A stretch of DNA of 64,000 bases from the NCBI RefSeq assembly GCF_003367245.1, contig NZ_QRGR01000002.1, positions 1 to 64,000 of the forward strand, written 5' to 3'. Shown here piece by piece: positions 1-7,922 of this stretch; the stretch's first letter is position 1; the number at the start of each line of letters is the position of its first letter. The translations under genes and the position numbers were made by a program. The stretch comes from Pontibacter diazotrophicus (GTDB lineage: Bacteria; Bacteroidota; Bacteroidia; Cytophagales; Hymenobacteraceae). The notes beneath the pieces are model-generated. The model ran no database searches. It saw only the letters and a program-made list of their open reading frames with translations, and was not told the origin of the DNA.

Positions 1-20
1 ATCTATGATAAAGTGCATGA

Positions 21-78
21 GGCTAAGGATTTAGGTGAAACATCAGGCAATATTTCTACCTAATCCTTAGCCTTTTTT
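21..78 (+). terminator. Rho-independent terminator of a gene upstream of the window
   Basis: A stem of about 15 pairs with one bulged base joins 21-36 to 59-73, around a loop of about 22 bases. A run of six T follows on the plus strand. It would end a transcript that enters from the left edge and would separate that transcript from the hsdM relic. Confidence 0.75.
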
Positions 79-110
79 GTTGCACAAACTTCTGATTTAA
101 ACCTGTTTAA

Positions 111-1529
111 TTCCCGAGTTCACGTTACTATAACATAGAAAAGCACGAACAGGCACAGGTGCTGGAAGACGAGCTGGAGTACCAGGTAAAGAACGTGTAC
201 CGCCTGCCCAAAGAAGCCACCTGGGAGTACCTGCGCGAGAACGCCGAGCAGGACGACATCTAGGTGAAGGTGGACCAGGCTTTTGTGCTGCTCGACGAGC
301 TGCTGGCCAAACGCAACTCCGACTACAAAGGGGTGCTGGAGCCTATCTTCGTGAAAAGCCAGCTCTCCCCTACGCAGGTGGCGGGGCTCATCAACCTGTT
401 CTCCAAAGAGAAGTTCTCCGAGATAAATAACCCGGAATCTGACATCTACGGCCGTGTGTATGAATACTACATCGGCAAGTTTGCCATGGCCGAAGGCTCC
501 GGTGCAGGGCAGTTCTTTACCCCCGGCTCTGTGGTGCGTTTGCTCGTGGAGATGCTGGAGCCACTAAAGGGCCGCATCATGGACCTGGCCTGCGGCTCGG
601 GTGGTATGTTCGTGCAGAGCCTGAAGTTTCTGCAGGCGCACGGCGGCGACAAAAACGACATCTCCATTTATGGGCAGGAGCGCTACGAAGGTACGCTGCG
701 CCTCTGCAAAATGAACCTGCTGTTGCGCAACCTATCCTTCGACGTGAAGCTGGGCGACTCACTGCTGCAGGACCGCTTCGCTGACCTGAAGGCCGACTAC
801 GCCCTCATGAACCCGCCATTCAATATCAGCAATTGGCACCCGGAACTGCTGCCCGACAACGACCCGCGCCTCTTCGGCTCTAAAGACATTTTTACCACAC
901 AAGGCAACGCCAACTATATGTGGTTCCAGACGCTGTGGCACCACCTGAGCGAGCGCGGCACGGCCGGTGTGGTGATGGCCAACGGCGTCATGATCACCGG
1001 AAGCGCCGGCGAAAAGAACGTGCGCGAGCACATGATACAGCAGGGCATGGTAGACTGCATTGTGCAGATGCCCGACAAGTTGTTCCTGACAACCGGCATA
1101 CCCGCTTGTATCTTTATTCTGAGCAAGAACCGCGACGGCCGCGACGGCGAACACAGCGAGCGCAAAAACGAAATCCTGTTTATAGATGCCCGCAAACTGG
1201 GCAACATGGTAAGCCGCCGCCTGCGCGTGTTTGAAGAAGAAGACGTGGCCCGCATTGCCGACACCTACCACAGCTGGCGCAACAATGGCGGCAGCTACTC
1301 CGACACTGAAGGCTTCTGCAAGGCCGCTACTTTAGACGAGGTAGCCGCCAATAGTTACGTGCTCTCGCCGGGCCGCTACGTGGGCTCCGAAGCCGAGGAA
1401 GACGATGGCGTTCCTTATGAAGAGAAAATGAAGCTGCTGACTACCGAACTGGCCGCTCAGTTTGAGGAAAGCGCCCTGCTGGAGAAACGGATTCGGGAGA
1501 ATCTGGCGGGGATTGGGTTTGGGATTTAG
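111..1529 (+). pseudogene. hsdM: hsdM relic: type I restriction DNA methyltransferase, N-terminally truncated with in-frame amber codon
   Basis: HsdM methylates adenine in the site chosen by HsdS. The open part from 264 codes 421 residues, with SAM-binding motif I DLACGSGG at residues 107-114 and catalytic NPPF at 183-186, and it runs to a normal-looking C-terminus. The same frame is open upstream from 111 and encodes about 50 residues that match the preceding part of HsdM (VKNVYRLPKEATWEYL). It is broken by TAG at 261-263, where family members usually continue without a break. The helical N-terminal domain before residue YNIEKHE is missing, and a terminator stands where it should be. No hsdS or hsdR lies within view; an unrelated AT-rich module follows directly. 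The gene is GC-rich, unlike its right neighbour. I take it as a dead remnant, although GTG at 264 could still start a short protein. Confidence 0.8.
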
Positions 1530-1676
1530 TTAGAGTTAAAAATAATATTTATTTAAAATAGGTTTAGTATAAATTCTGAATAAATCAATTCCACTTTTTA
1601 AAATAACAGACATAGTATATATTCAATATATATAATGTTTATGAATATATGATCAGATTGGATAATCACTAAAGAT

Positions 1677-2738
1677 ATGAATGCAAACATAAAAAAGATA
1701 GAAGAGAAATTTGCTAAGTCACAAAATTCGTTAGTTCTACAGCAATCAGATTTATCTCTACAATCTATTTCTGATATGGTGAATAGTGGTTCTATTGATA
1801 TAAGTCCTAAATATCAAAGACGTGAAAGATGGGATCCTGATAAGGAGTCTGATTTGATAGAATCTTTTTTGTTAAATATTCCAGTTCCTCCTATTTATTT
1901 GGCAGAAGATGAATATGGAACATATTCAGTTATTGACGGCAAGCAAAGAGTAACTGCTATTAATAAGTTTTTAAATGGAAATTTAAAATTACAAAATCTA
2001 GATAAATTCAAAGAGCTTGAAGGATTTGCTTTTAACAATCTCCCAATTTCTCTAAGTAATGCCTTAAAAATTAGGCCTTATTTAAGAGTAGTAACATTAT
2101 TGAGACAATCAGACCCTGATTTAAAACATGAAGTATTTTTGAGGCTGAATAAAGCTGGAGTAGCCTTAAATTCTCAAGAAATAAGAAATGTAGCTTTTAG
2201 AGGAGATTTTAACGACATGCTTTTCGAATTATCTGAATCTGCTTATTTATCTACTCAGCTAAAGTCAACAAAAGGCACAAAAGTATATCGTGAAATGATC
2301 GATGTACAATATGTGCTTAGATTCTTCACCATGCGCAATTATTGGGAAAATTTTCCTGGTAATATGGATGTTGCTATGGATAGTTTTATGAAGGAAAACT
2401 ATAAAAACACAAAGAAAGAAGTTCAACTTCAAAAAGATATATTCATGAACTCACTTAATTTCTGTCAAATAGTTTGGGGTGATGAAGGTTTTATGAAGCC
2501 CGATTCAAGCAAACGTGTTCTGCAAGGCTTTTATGATATCGAAATGGTATGCGTGAGTTTAATATCAAAAGAGCAAAGGGAAAAAGCAATTTCTAAAAAA
2601 GATAAGGTAAGAAAATTTTTAAAAGATAAATTAGATAATGACGAGAATTTCTCTGAATCTGTTTCTCAGTTTACATCTAACCCTAAAAATGTTAAATATA
2701 GAATTGAAACATTTAGAGAAATATTAAATACTATTTAA
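1677..2738 (+). CDS. DUF262 domain protein (ParB/GmrSD-N-like), first gene of a coupled pair
   Basis: The 353-residue product has the DUF262 signature: QRRERW at residues 47-52, then the catalytic-type DGKQR at 87-91 within VIDGKQRVTAINKF. In this superfamily (ParB/Srx-like fold, seen in GmrS, BrxU and many defence genes) that motif binds or hydrolyses a nucleotide. The DUF1524 HNH domain of GmrD-type proteins is not visible; the second half is helical and unassigned, with no signal peptide or membrane segment. The stop codon abuts the ATG of the HEPN gene, so the two are probably co-translated. The pair is strongly AT-rich compared with the hsdM relic on its left, which suggests separate arrival. 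The function is inferred to be in antiviral defence or toxicity. Confidence 0.75.
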   Translation: MNANIKKIEEKFAKSQNSLVLQQSDLSLQSISDMVNSGSIDISPKYQRRERWDPDKESDLIESFLLNIPVPPIYLAEDEYGTYSVIDGKQRVTAINKFLNGNLKLQNLDKFKELEGFAFNNLPISLSNALKIRPYLRVVTLLRQSDPDLKHEVFLRLNKAGVALNSQEIRNVAFRGDFNDMLFELSESAYLSTQLKSTKGTKVYREMIDVQYVLRFFTMRNYWENFPGNMDVAMDSFMKENYKNTKKEVQLQKDIFMNSLNFCQIVWGDEGFMKPDSSKRVLQGFYDIEMVCVSLISKEQREKAISKKDKVRKFLKDKLDNDENFSESVSQFTSNPKNVKYRIETFREILNTI

Positions 2739-3656
2739 ATGTCGGCTAAAAGCGATCTTTTTACTCGTCTACAATATCTTAATGCCGCTGTTAACCTACC
2801 TACTTTAATTGACAATGGAATAAATATTACTGAACACAATGGAGTTGCAAATCTTTTAAGAAAAGGGTTAGGTATTGTTGCGTTCAACATTTTGGAGGAT
2901 TTTATCAAAGATAAATCTTTAGAGTCACTTAATACTTTATCAAATTCAGGATTAGCATTTGATAACTTAACATCATTTTTACAAGACTCTGCCATTATAG
3001 GCGCATTAAATGCATTAGCCTTCAGAAGCAATATGCTAAAGAAGGAAAGCAGTGATTGGAGAACGCTCATTCAAGAGGAAACATTAAAAATACATTCTAC
3101 AAGTAGAGAAATGTATGAGATTTCCAAATATTCTTTGGTTTATGCTGGTTCAAACATATCAGCCAATGAAATAGCTGATCTACTTAAGGCTTTTGGTATG
3201 AGCGGAGGCTGGGGATTAATGAAAGAGGTTTCTGATGGAATTGGCGGAGGTTTGCCCGATTTAGCACAAGCTTATAAAAATGCTGCATCCCGAAGACATA
3301 ATGCTGCTCATACTGCCTCATTCCAATACGATTATGTATGGATTGCCAATATAAAAAATGAAATTTTGACAATTGCTGCTGCCTTAGACATCCTATTAAC
3401 AGCTAGATGCAGGCAAGTAAATTCTAATCTGATAAAGAAGATCGAAGAACACGATATAAGGTCTGCTCTAAATTATAGATTTTTAGAACCCAAGAATACA
3501 ACTTATAGAGAAACCACTTCTATTGGCGGAAGATCAAAAAAGAATTGGCCTTCACTTCAGAATGCTATAACTACAATAAAGCCTAATTTAGTTACAAGAA
3601 ATGAATTTTTAATCATCTTAGATTCATCAAGGAGAATAGAAGATTGGTTTGTATAA
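2739..3656 (+). CDS. HEPN-type putative ribonuclease, partner of the DUF262 protein
   Basis: This is a 305-residue soluble, helical protein. Residues 186-191 read RHNAAH, an R-x4-H motif as found in active HEPN ribonucleases, in a predicted helix and followed by an aromatic and hydrophobic helix. HEPN proteins of similar size (the MAE_28990/MAE_18760 and RiboL-PSP-HEPN types) are known to be encoded next to DUF262 genes. The start codon directly follows the stop of the upstream gene with no gap, which points to translational coupling and fixed stoichiometry. A reasonable inference is a sensor/switch (DUF262) controlling an RNA-cleaving effector (HEPN). The exact HEPN subfamily is not certain from the motif alone. 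Confidence 0.65.
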   Translation: MSAKSDLFTRLQYLNAAVNLPTLIDNGINITEHNGVANLLRKGLGIVAFNILEDFIKDKSLESLNTLSNSGLAFDNLTSFLQDSAIIGALNALAFRSNMLKKESSDWRTLIQEETLKIHSTSREMYEISKYSLVYAGSNISANEIADLLKAFGMSGGWGLMKEVSDGIGGGLPDLAQAYKNAASRRHNAAHTASFQYDYVWIANIKNEILTIAAALDILLTARCRQVNSNLIKKIEEHDIRSALNYRFLEPKNTTYRETTSIGGRSKKNWPSLQNAITTIKPNLVTRNEFLIILDSSRRIEDWFV

Positions 3657-3775
3657 TTGGTTTTAAAGGACAGCGCATATAGAGCAAACTGTTATTTGCC
3701 CAGCATTGCAACAAAAGTTAAATATGAGTATTCAGGAGAAATAAGTAAAGAGTGGATGCACTTTTTTAAGTGGAA

Positions 3776-3937
3776 ATGTCAAAATTTGTTACCGGAAAAG
3801 AACTTGAAGAAGCCGTAGACAGAGTTATTTGGGAAGCAGATGAGCGGTTGATGATTGTGTCGCCTTACATAAAACTGGATGAACACTTTAGAAAGTTATT
3901 TATAGGTAAGCAGCTAAGATCTCTTTATAGTCTCTAA
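3776..3937 (+). pseudogene. Phospholipase-D-like family protein, N-terminal stub
   Basis: A 53-codon frame begins MSKFVTGKEL and contains IVSPYIKLDEHFRKLF. This matches the N-terminus of PLD-fold proteins often annotated as phospholipase D family and common in defence regions. Homology appears to stop near residue 43, well before any HxK motif, and the frame ends soon after. It is therefore a truncated relic. It follows the HEPN gene by 119 bases and lies at the border where the coding direction changes, so the break may mark a recombination junction. Confidence 0.6.
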
Positions 3938-3961
3938 AGTACGGCATTTTATGGGACAGCC

Positions 3962-4249
3962 TTATGGGAAACTGCCACCTAGAGGAAAGGCGGCTTGCCG
4001 AGAGTGGTTGCTGAGCCGGCAAGGCTCAGCAATAATGAGCGCAGACCCGATAACGACGGCAATGATGGCAAACAAGGGATTCACTTTTATACGGTTTCCA
4101 TCCAGATAGGTCTCAATCAGAAAGCCTGCAGTCAAATGTAGCAACTCCTTACATAGTACCCCTGCCTTTTTTGACATTTGGAAGAAGGCTTTTGCTGGAA
4201 CAATCCTCGATGCGACAAACATCGCATCGAAGATTGTTTTTGCATTCAA
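3962..4249 (-). pseudogene. Possible fragment of an AI-2E family (UPF0118) permease C-terminus
   Basis: The 95-codon frame includes RIKVNPLFAIIAVVIGSALI. This resembles the segment of AI-2E-type transporters in which a short linker with NPL leads into a membrane helix, usually continuing WGIAGM. Here the helix is followed by an unrelated tail that coincides with a perfect hairpin (4008-4032). The part before it does not resemble the family well. I see it as a fragment at best; a short chance frame is possible. Confidence 0.3.
4008..4032. repeat. Perfect 10-bp hairpin with 5-base loop
   Basis: TTGCTGAGCC at 4008-4017 pairs with GGCTCAGCAA at 4023-4032. No T-run follows on either strand, so it is not a typical terminator. 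It falls inside the possible permease relic and creates that frame's odd C-terminal tail, so it may be an inserted palindrome. Confidence 0.6.
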
Positions 4250-4254
4250 TCGCT

Positions 4255-4506
4255 TTACTCAAGTTCACGCTTTGGTGGAATAGCGATCTTTATTTCAGGG
4301 ATTTTCTCCAACTGTTTTGATACCGCTTCTATTTTTGCGTCATCTTTTATGTAGGCAAAAGCCATGCGCTTAATTTTAGCGTCATCAGCATTAGGCATTA
4401 ATGGAACAGCCGCTTCAATTGAACTCCAGCCGCTTATGTTCTCTAGAATGGCTTTTTGCCGCTCGGGCTTTACATCCGGTTCAAAGGTGATTTCTATTTG
4501 ACGCAT
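4255..4506 (-). CDS. Small propeptide/inhibitor-like protein encoded downstream of the S8 protease
   Basis: The 83-residue soluble protein has no signal peptide. It alternates predicted strands and helices in a ferredoxin-like order (MRQIEITFEP, a helix, a strand around KRMAFAYIKD, helix IEAVSKQLEKIP, final strand IKIAIPPKREL). This is the layout of the I9 propeptides of subtilisins, which act as folding chaperones and inhibitors. It lies 26 bases after the protease stop codon on the same strand. I infer a stand-alone inhibitor or chaperone for that protease; the assignment rests on layout and neighbourhood, not on a conserved motif. Confidence 0.5.
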   Translation of the reverse strand: MRQIEITFEPDVKPERQKAILENISGWSSIEAAVPLMPNADDAKIKRMAFAYIKDDAKIEAVSKQLEKIPEIKIAIPPKRELE

Positions 4507-4532
4507 CTAAACAATATCTTTTCATCTTTAGT

Positions 4533-6041
4533 TTACTGCAAAAGCCGTAATAAGTTGAGTCGTCCTGCGCCAAAATCCGGATGATGATTAAGTCCGCCCA
4601 TTCCAGCTACTGGATCAGCGGACTGCATCAACCGCGTGTGAACGTTTGCCGGACTCATTGGTCCTTTATTGGCTAACAGTAATGCGACAGCCGCCGCCAC
4701 ATGTGGCGCTGCCATTGAAGTTCCATTCCACGCGTCATAAGCCGTCTCGCGTCTTTTCGGAGCTCCAATTATCGGCTGACCGTTAGGTCCTATAGCTGCT
4801 GAAAAACCGAAATGTCCGGGATAGGTTGGCAAAGTTGACCAAATGGCAACGCCAGGAGCCGCAATCGAAATGTGATTTCCACGGTTTGAAAATTGCGCTA
4901 CAGTATCATCTAGGTTTGTCGCTCCGACAGCAATCACCCCTTGAATCGCAGCCGGATATGATATCGGACTACCCGCCTGTCGGTCATTACCCATCGACGC
5001 AACAATAGTTGTTCCGTTTGCGAGAAGCGTATTGAATAATGTTCTCTCCTGCGGGCTCGGGGCACCACCCCCGCCGATGCTTAAGTTAACGACATCTACT
5101 CTTTGCTGAATACATTCGGCGAGCGCGCGGTGATACATCGCTGTATCAACATAATAAACAAACTCCCCTCGTCTAGAATTAAAATCCGGCGTATCATCAA
5201 AAATCTTATAAGCATGAAGCTGACAATTGCAGATACCGTTGATTCCGAAATTATTGCCGAAGAGGGCGGCAATGGTACCTGCCACATGTGTTCCATGTCC
5301 AATAATATCGCTGTTGCCGGAAGCGCTAGGAATTCCGGTGTAATTAAATAAGTAGCGGGAGACGCGCCCGTTTAAATCCGGGTGCGTTTGCTCAATCCCG
5401 GTGTCGAGAACAGCAACTTTAATGTTGTTGGCGTCTCTAAAATTGGGCAAAGCTCTCGCCTGTTGCCATAAAATTTTCTGTAAATTCCACATCGTCGAAA
5501 CCGGAGGTGGAATTGCCATAATTCCCACGCCTCCTCCTGAGTCAGCAGATTCGGCTGAATCCTTGTCTGCCTCAGTATCTTTATTTGTTGTTCCTCTTTT
5601 GCTAGTCGCGTGTAAATAACGCACCGGAACACGAGAGACAAATTCGACATTAGGATCTTGTGCCAAGGCAATTTGCAGATCCGAAACGTCTCGGTCACGT
5701 TGAAGTTCAATGATGCTTACTCCCTCGTTCGGATCATTTGCCGTAGGAGAGGCTGACGTGGCAAGCATAGATAACGCACTACGGTTTTGGCCGAAAGACA
5801 TAGCTCCGGCGGGCAGATCTTCCGCTTCAGCCGGCGCGGATAATGGAATAACGCGCTTAATCAAACCTCCTCTTTCAAAAAATGAAAGTGCTGACATACC
5901 CGAAGTGGCTAAGGGGCTAGCGGCGGTGTAATCTGAAGCAGGTATTCCCGCAGGACTAGCCATGGTACGCATTTTTACAATGAGTTGCCCTTCATGGTAT
6001 TCAGGAATCTCTTCGCTGTTGATTGCTTTTTTAATAATCAT
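4533..6041 (-). CDS. Subtilisin-like serine protease (peptidase family S8)
   Basis: The 502-residue protein has a full S8 catalytic domain from about residue 205: Asp213 in VAVLDTGIE, His249 in GHGTHVAG, oxyanion Asn352 in ASMGND and Ser442 in NGTSMAAPH. Residues 1-150 form an N-terminal region with a possible internal propeptide (VEFVSRVPVRYL near 133-144), followed by a low-complexity Asp/Ser/Gly linker at about 150-172. No Sec signal peptide or sorting domain is present: the start is MIIKKAINSEEIPEYHEGQL. The enzyme may therefore be cytoplasmic or leave by another route. A strong Shine-Dalgarno site lies just upstream, rare in this phylum. The small propeptide-like gene follows at 26 bases, and five further same-strand genes lie upstream. 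Confidence 0.9.
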   Translation of the reverse strand: MIIKKAINSEEIPEYHEGQLIVKMRTMASPAGIPASDYTAASPLATSGMSALSFFERGGLIKRVIPLSAPAEAEDLPAGAMSFGQNRSALSMLATSASPTANDPNEGVSIIELQRDRDVSDLQIALAQDPNVEFVSRVPVRYLHATSKRGTTNKDTEADKDSAESADSGGGVGIMAIPPPVSTMWNLQKILWQQARALPNFRDANNIKVAVLDTGIEQTHPDLNGRVSRYLFNYTGIPSASGNSDIIGHGTHVAGTIAALFGNNFGINGICNCQLHAYKIFDDTPDFNSRRGEFVYYVDTAMYHRALAECIQQRVDVVNLSIGGGGAPSPQERTLFNTLLANGTTIVASMGNDRQAGSPISYPAAIQGVIAVGATNLDDTVAQFSNRGNHISIAAPGVAIWSTLPTYPGHFGFSAAIGPNGQPIIGAPKRRETAYDAWNGTSMAAPHVAAAVALLLANKGPMSPANVHTRLMQSADPVAGMGGLNHHPDFGAGRLNLLRLLQ

Positions 6042-6045
6042 ATGA

Positions 6046-6053
6046 TCCTCCTT
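6046..6053 (-). promoter_or_regulatory. Consensus Shine-Dalgarno site of the S8 protease gene
   Basis: Read on the minus strand, AAGGAGGA ends four bases before the protease ATG. Genes in Bacteroidota usually lack such sites, and none of its neighbours shows one as good. It fixes the start codon at 6041 and hints that this gene came from another phylum. Confidence 0.6.
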
Positions 6054-6191
6054 CTGTTTAATTTTGATTGTATAAAGTTTTCCTGGAGTTTAAAAGCTTC
6101 TTAAGTTTCTCTTCAAGGTTTTTAAAAATTGGGGCAAGACGAAAAGAAACCATTTTCAGAACAGCCGTTCGATAATCAAAATAAACACCCA

Positions 6192-7391
6192 CTAAAGCTT
6201 AATGGAGACTCCGAAAAGAATATTTTCTACTTCTTCTAGTGTAATAGGAACATTTCCTTTTTGATATTCTAATTTAAGACCAAATTCGTCATTCTCCCCT
6301 AAAGAATAATTAGCAGAAAATTCTGTTAATTGGCTGTTCTTAGATGAATCCCTTAGACCATGTAAGTAAGTTTTTGATGCTGAAAGCTGAAGTCTTTCAA
6401 AAAATCTTAAATCTAAAGCTGCTTTACCTCCTGCTCTAGAATAGCCTTCATCGTTTTTAAGATTTTCTTTCTCAGCTGCTACAAATATATAACCAGTCTC
6501 GGCTTTAAGAAATGCAGAAAATTTTACATCGAATCTACTTACTTTACCAATACTAGGAGGCGGAACTATGCTATAGTAATTACCAAAAAATCTGTATTTC
6601 AAAAGTGGTTCCCATTCTACCTCAATTCCTGATTGTTTGCTTTCTAATGAAAAATCGGTAGCAGAATTTATATAAACTCTTAAAGCCTGAACTTGAATGA
6701 AATCTTGTGGATTTGTTGATGTAAATACTCTATGCAATCCAACACGCAGAACTAAAGAATTTGCTTCGTTCTCAGACTGACTTGTATCAGAAACCATAAC
6801 TCTATTAAAAGATATAGAAGGAAAAATAAAAATCTTTTTTTCATTCTTAGAATCTGGTGAATACATTATTGTACCCTTAGCAATCCAAGTGTTCGCCTCT
6901 TTATTATAGTCTCTACCAAAGGAAAAGATTGCTGGTTTAGCTTTGTCTCTCCCTTTTGCGTTTTCGTAGGGTGAAACATTTTCTAATGATTCTCTAATAA
7001 GAATAGGTAATTTAAAAAATAGATATTTCTTTGGCGAAGGGTATACTCTTTCTACTTGTTCAAAATAAAAGGTATCAGTCCCGTATATACGTTGCATATC
7101 ACTTATAAAAGTAAAAGTATGTATAGCGTCTATTTTTCCATCAGCATCAGCATCAGTTTCAGAACTAAGTTGTATGTTATACCTTTCAATTAGATACTTA
7201 GTAAGTTCATCTAAGGAGATCATAAAATTATTATCCTCATCAAAACACCTAATTTCTGCTCCCTTACATTCAGTTTCATTTGCATTAAATTTTAACTCAC
7301 TAGTAGTAGCCACACGTTGCGCAACAGCTTCTCTGGCTAAGCAGATAGTTAAACCAAAGATCAGAAATAGTAGAGAATTAGACTTATTCAT
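6192..7391 (-). CDS. Secreted, possibly outer-membrane beta-barrel protein with two EF-hand-like loops
   Basis: The 399-residue product begins with a Sec signal peptide (hydrophobic LLFLIFGLTICLA, likely cleavage after AVAQ). The N-terminal part has two acidic calcium-loop-like stretches: DEDNNFMISLDE at about 51-62 and DADADGKIDA at about 80-89. From about residue 110 onward the protein is made of alternating amphipathic strands and ends with a hydrophobic pattern and final leucine (ENILFGVSIKL), as in outer-membrane barrels. I recognise no family. It lies 22 bases after the 159-residue gene and 150 bases before the S8 protease, within the same directional run. Calcium binding is an inference from spacing of acidic residues only. 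Confidence 0.55.
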   Translation of the reverse strand: MNKSNSLLFLIFGLTICLAREAVAQRVATTSELKFNANETECKGAEIRCFDEDNNFMISLDELTKYLIERYNIQLSSETDADADGKIDAIHTFTFISDMQRIYGTDTFYFEQVERVYPSPKKYLFFKLPILIRESLENVSPYENAKGRDKAKPAIFSFGRDYNKEANTWIAKGTIMYSPDSKNEKKIFIFPSISFNRVMVSDTSQSENEANSLVLRVGLHRVFTSTNPQDFIQVQALRVYINSATDFSLESKQSGIEVEWEPLLKYRFFGNYYSIVPPPSIGKVSRFDVKFSAFLKAETGYIFVAAEKENLKNDEGYSRAGGKAALDLRFFERLQLSASKTYLHGLRDSSKNSQLTEFSANYSLGENDEFGLKLEYQKGNVPITLEEVENILFGVSIKL

Positions 7392-7413
7392 ATTAGTATA
7401 GGTAAATCTAATT

Positions 7414-7893
7414 TCATAAATTTATATTAATATAAATATTTCCGCCTCTAAGATCTTTTTCAACTACTTTATCTGCTCCTTCAGTTTTCTTATATATTCT
7501 GTTAGACGCATCAATTTCATCAATCAACATTTTATAAAACACCAAACTTTGGTCTATATTTTCCGAACTAGCCAATTCAGCAGAATCTTTTATAGTGTTA
7601 ATAGCATTTGATAAGGATGGTTCATCTCTTAATTCTGATGGAATAGACTTCCAAATCAAGATAAAAAGGTCATTTACAATTTTACACTCACTAACCTTTT
7701 CATCACTCAAATGAAGTCTATAATCTTTATAAACTTCATTTAAACTATTTGTAAATTTTACCATACCCAAAGCATCAATGTTAAATCTGGACAACTTTAA
7801 ATTACCAGTAATTATATCAACAGACCAATTAGTCATTTCTGAAAGAAATTCTCTGAGTTTTGTATAAGCAATTGTAGCAGTTATCTTATTCAT
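7414..7893 (-). CDS. Hypothetical protein, 159 residues
   Basis: I do not recognise it. It is a soluble, mostly helical protein without signal peptide, rich in Asn, Ser and Glu, ending in a beta-like tail GGNIYININL. It is AT-rich and lies 29 bases downstream of the 373-residue gene and 22 bases upstream of the signal-peptide gene. It very likely belongs to the same transcript. Helical proteins of this size in protease-containing cassettes can be adaptors, but nothing in the sequence proves this. Confidence 0.55.
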   Translation of the reverse strand: MNKITATIAYTKLREFLSEMTNWSVDIITGNLKLSRFNIDALGMVKFTNSLNEVYKDYRLHLSDEKVSECKIVNDLFILIWKSIPSELRDEPSLSNAINTIKDSAELASSENIDQSLVFYKMLIDEIDASNRIYKKTEGADKVVEKDLRGGNIYININL

Positions 7894-7922
7894 GGTATTG
7901 ATTAATTATTTTATTTTTCATT

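Noticed and set aside
759..1271. 170-codon minus-strand frame inside hsdM
   Set aside because: It is antisense to conserved methylase motifs and its composition follows the codon pattern of the real frame.
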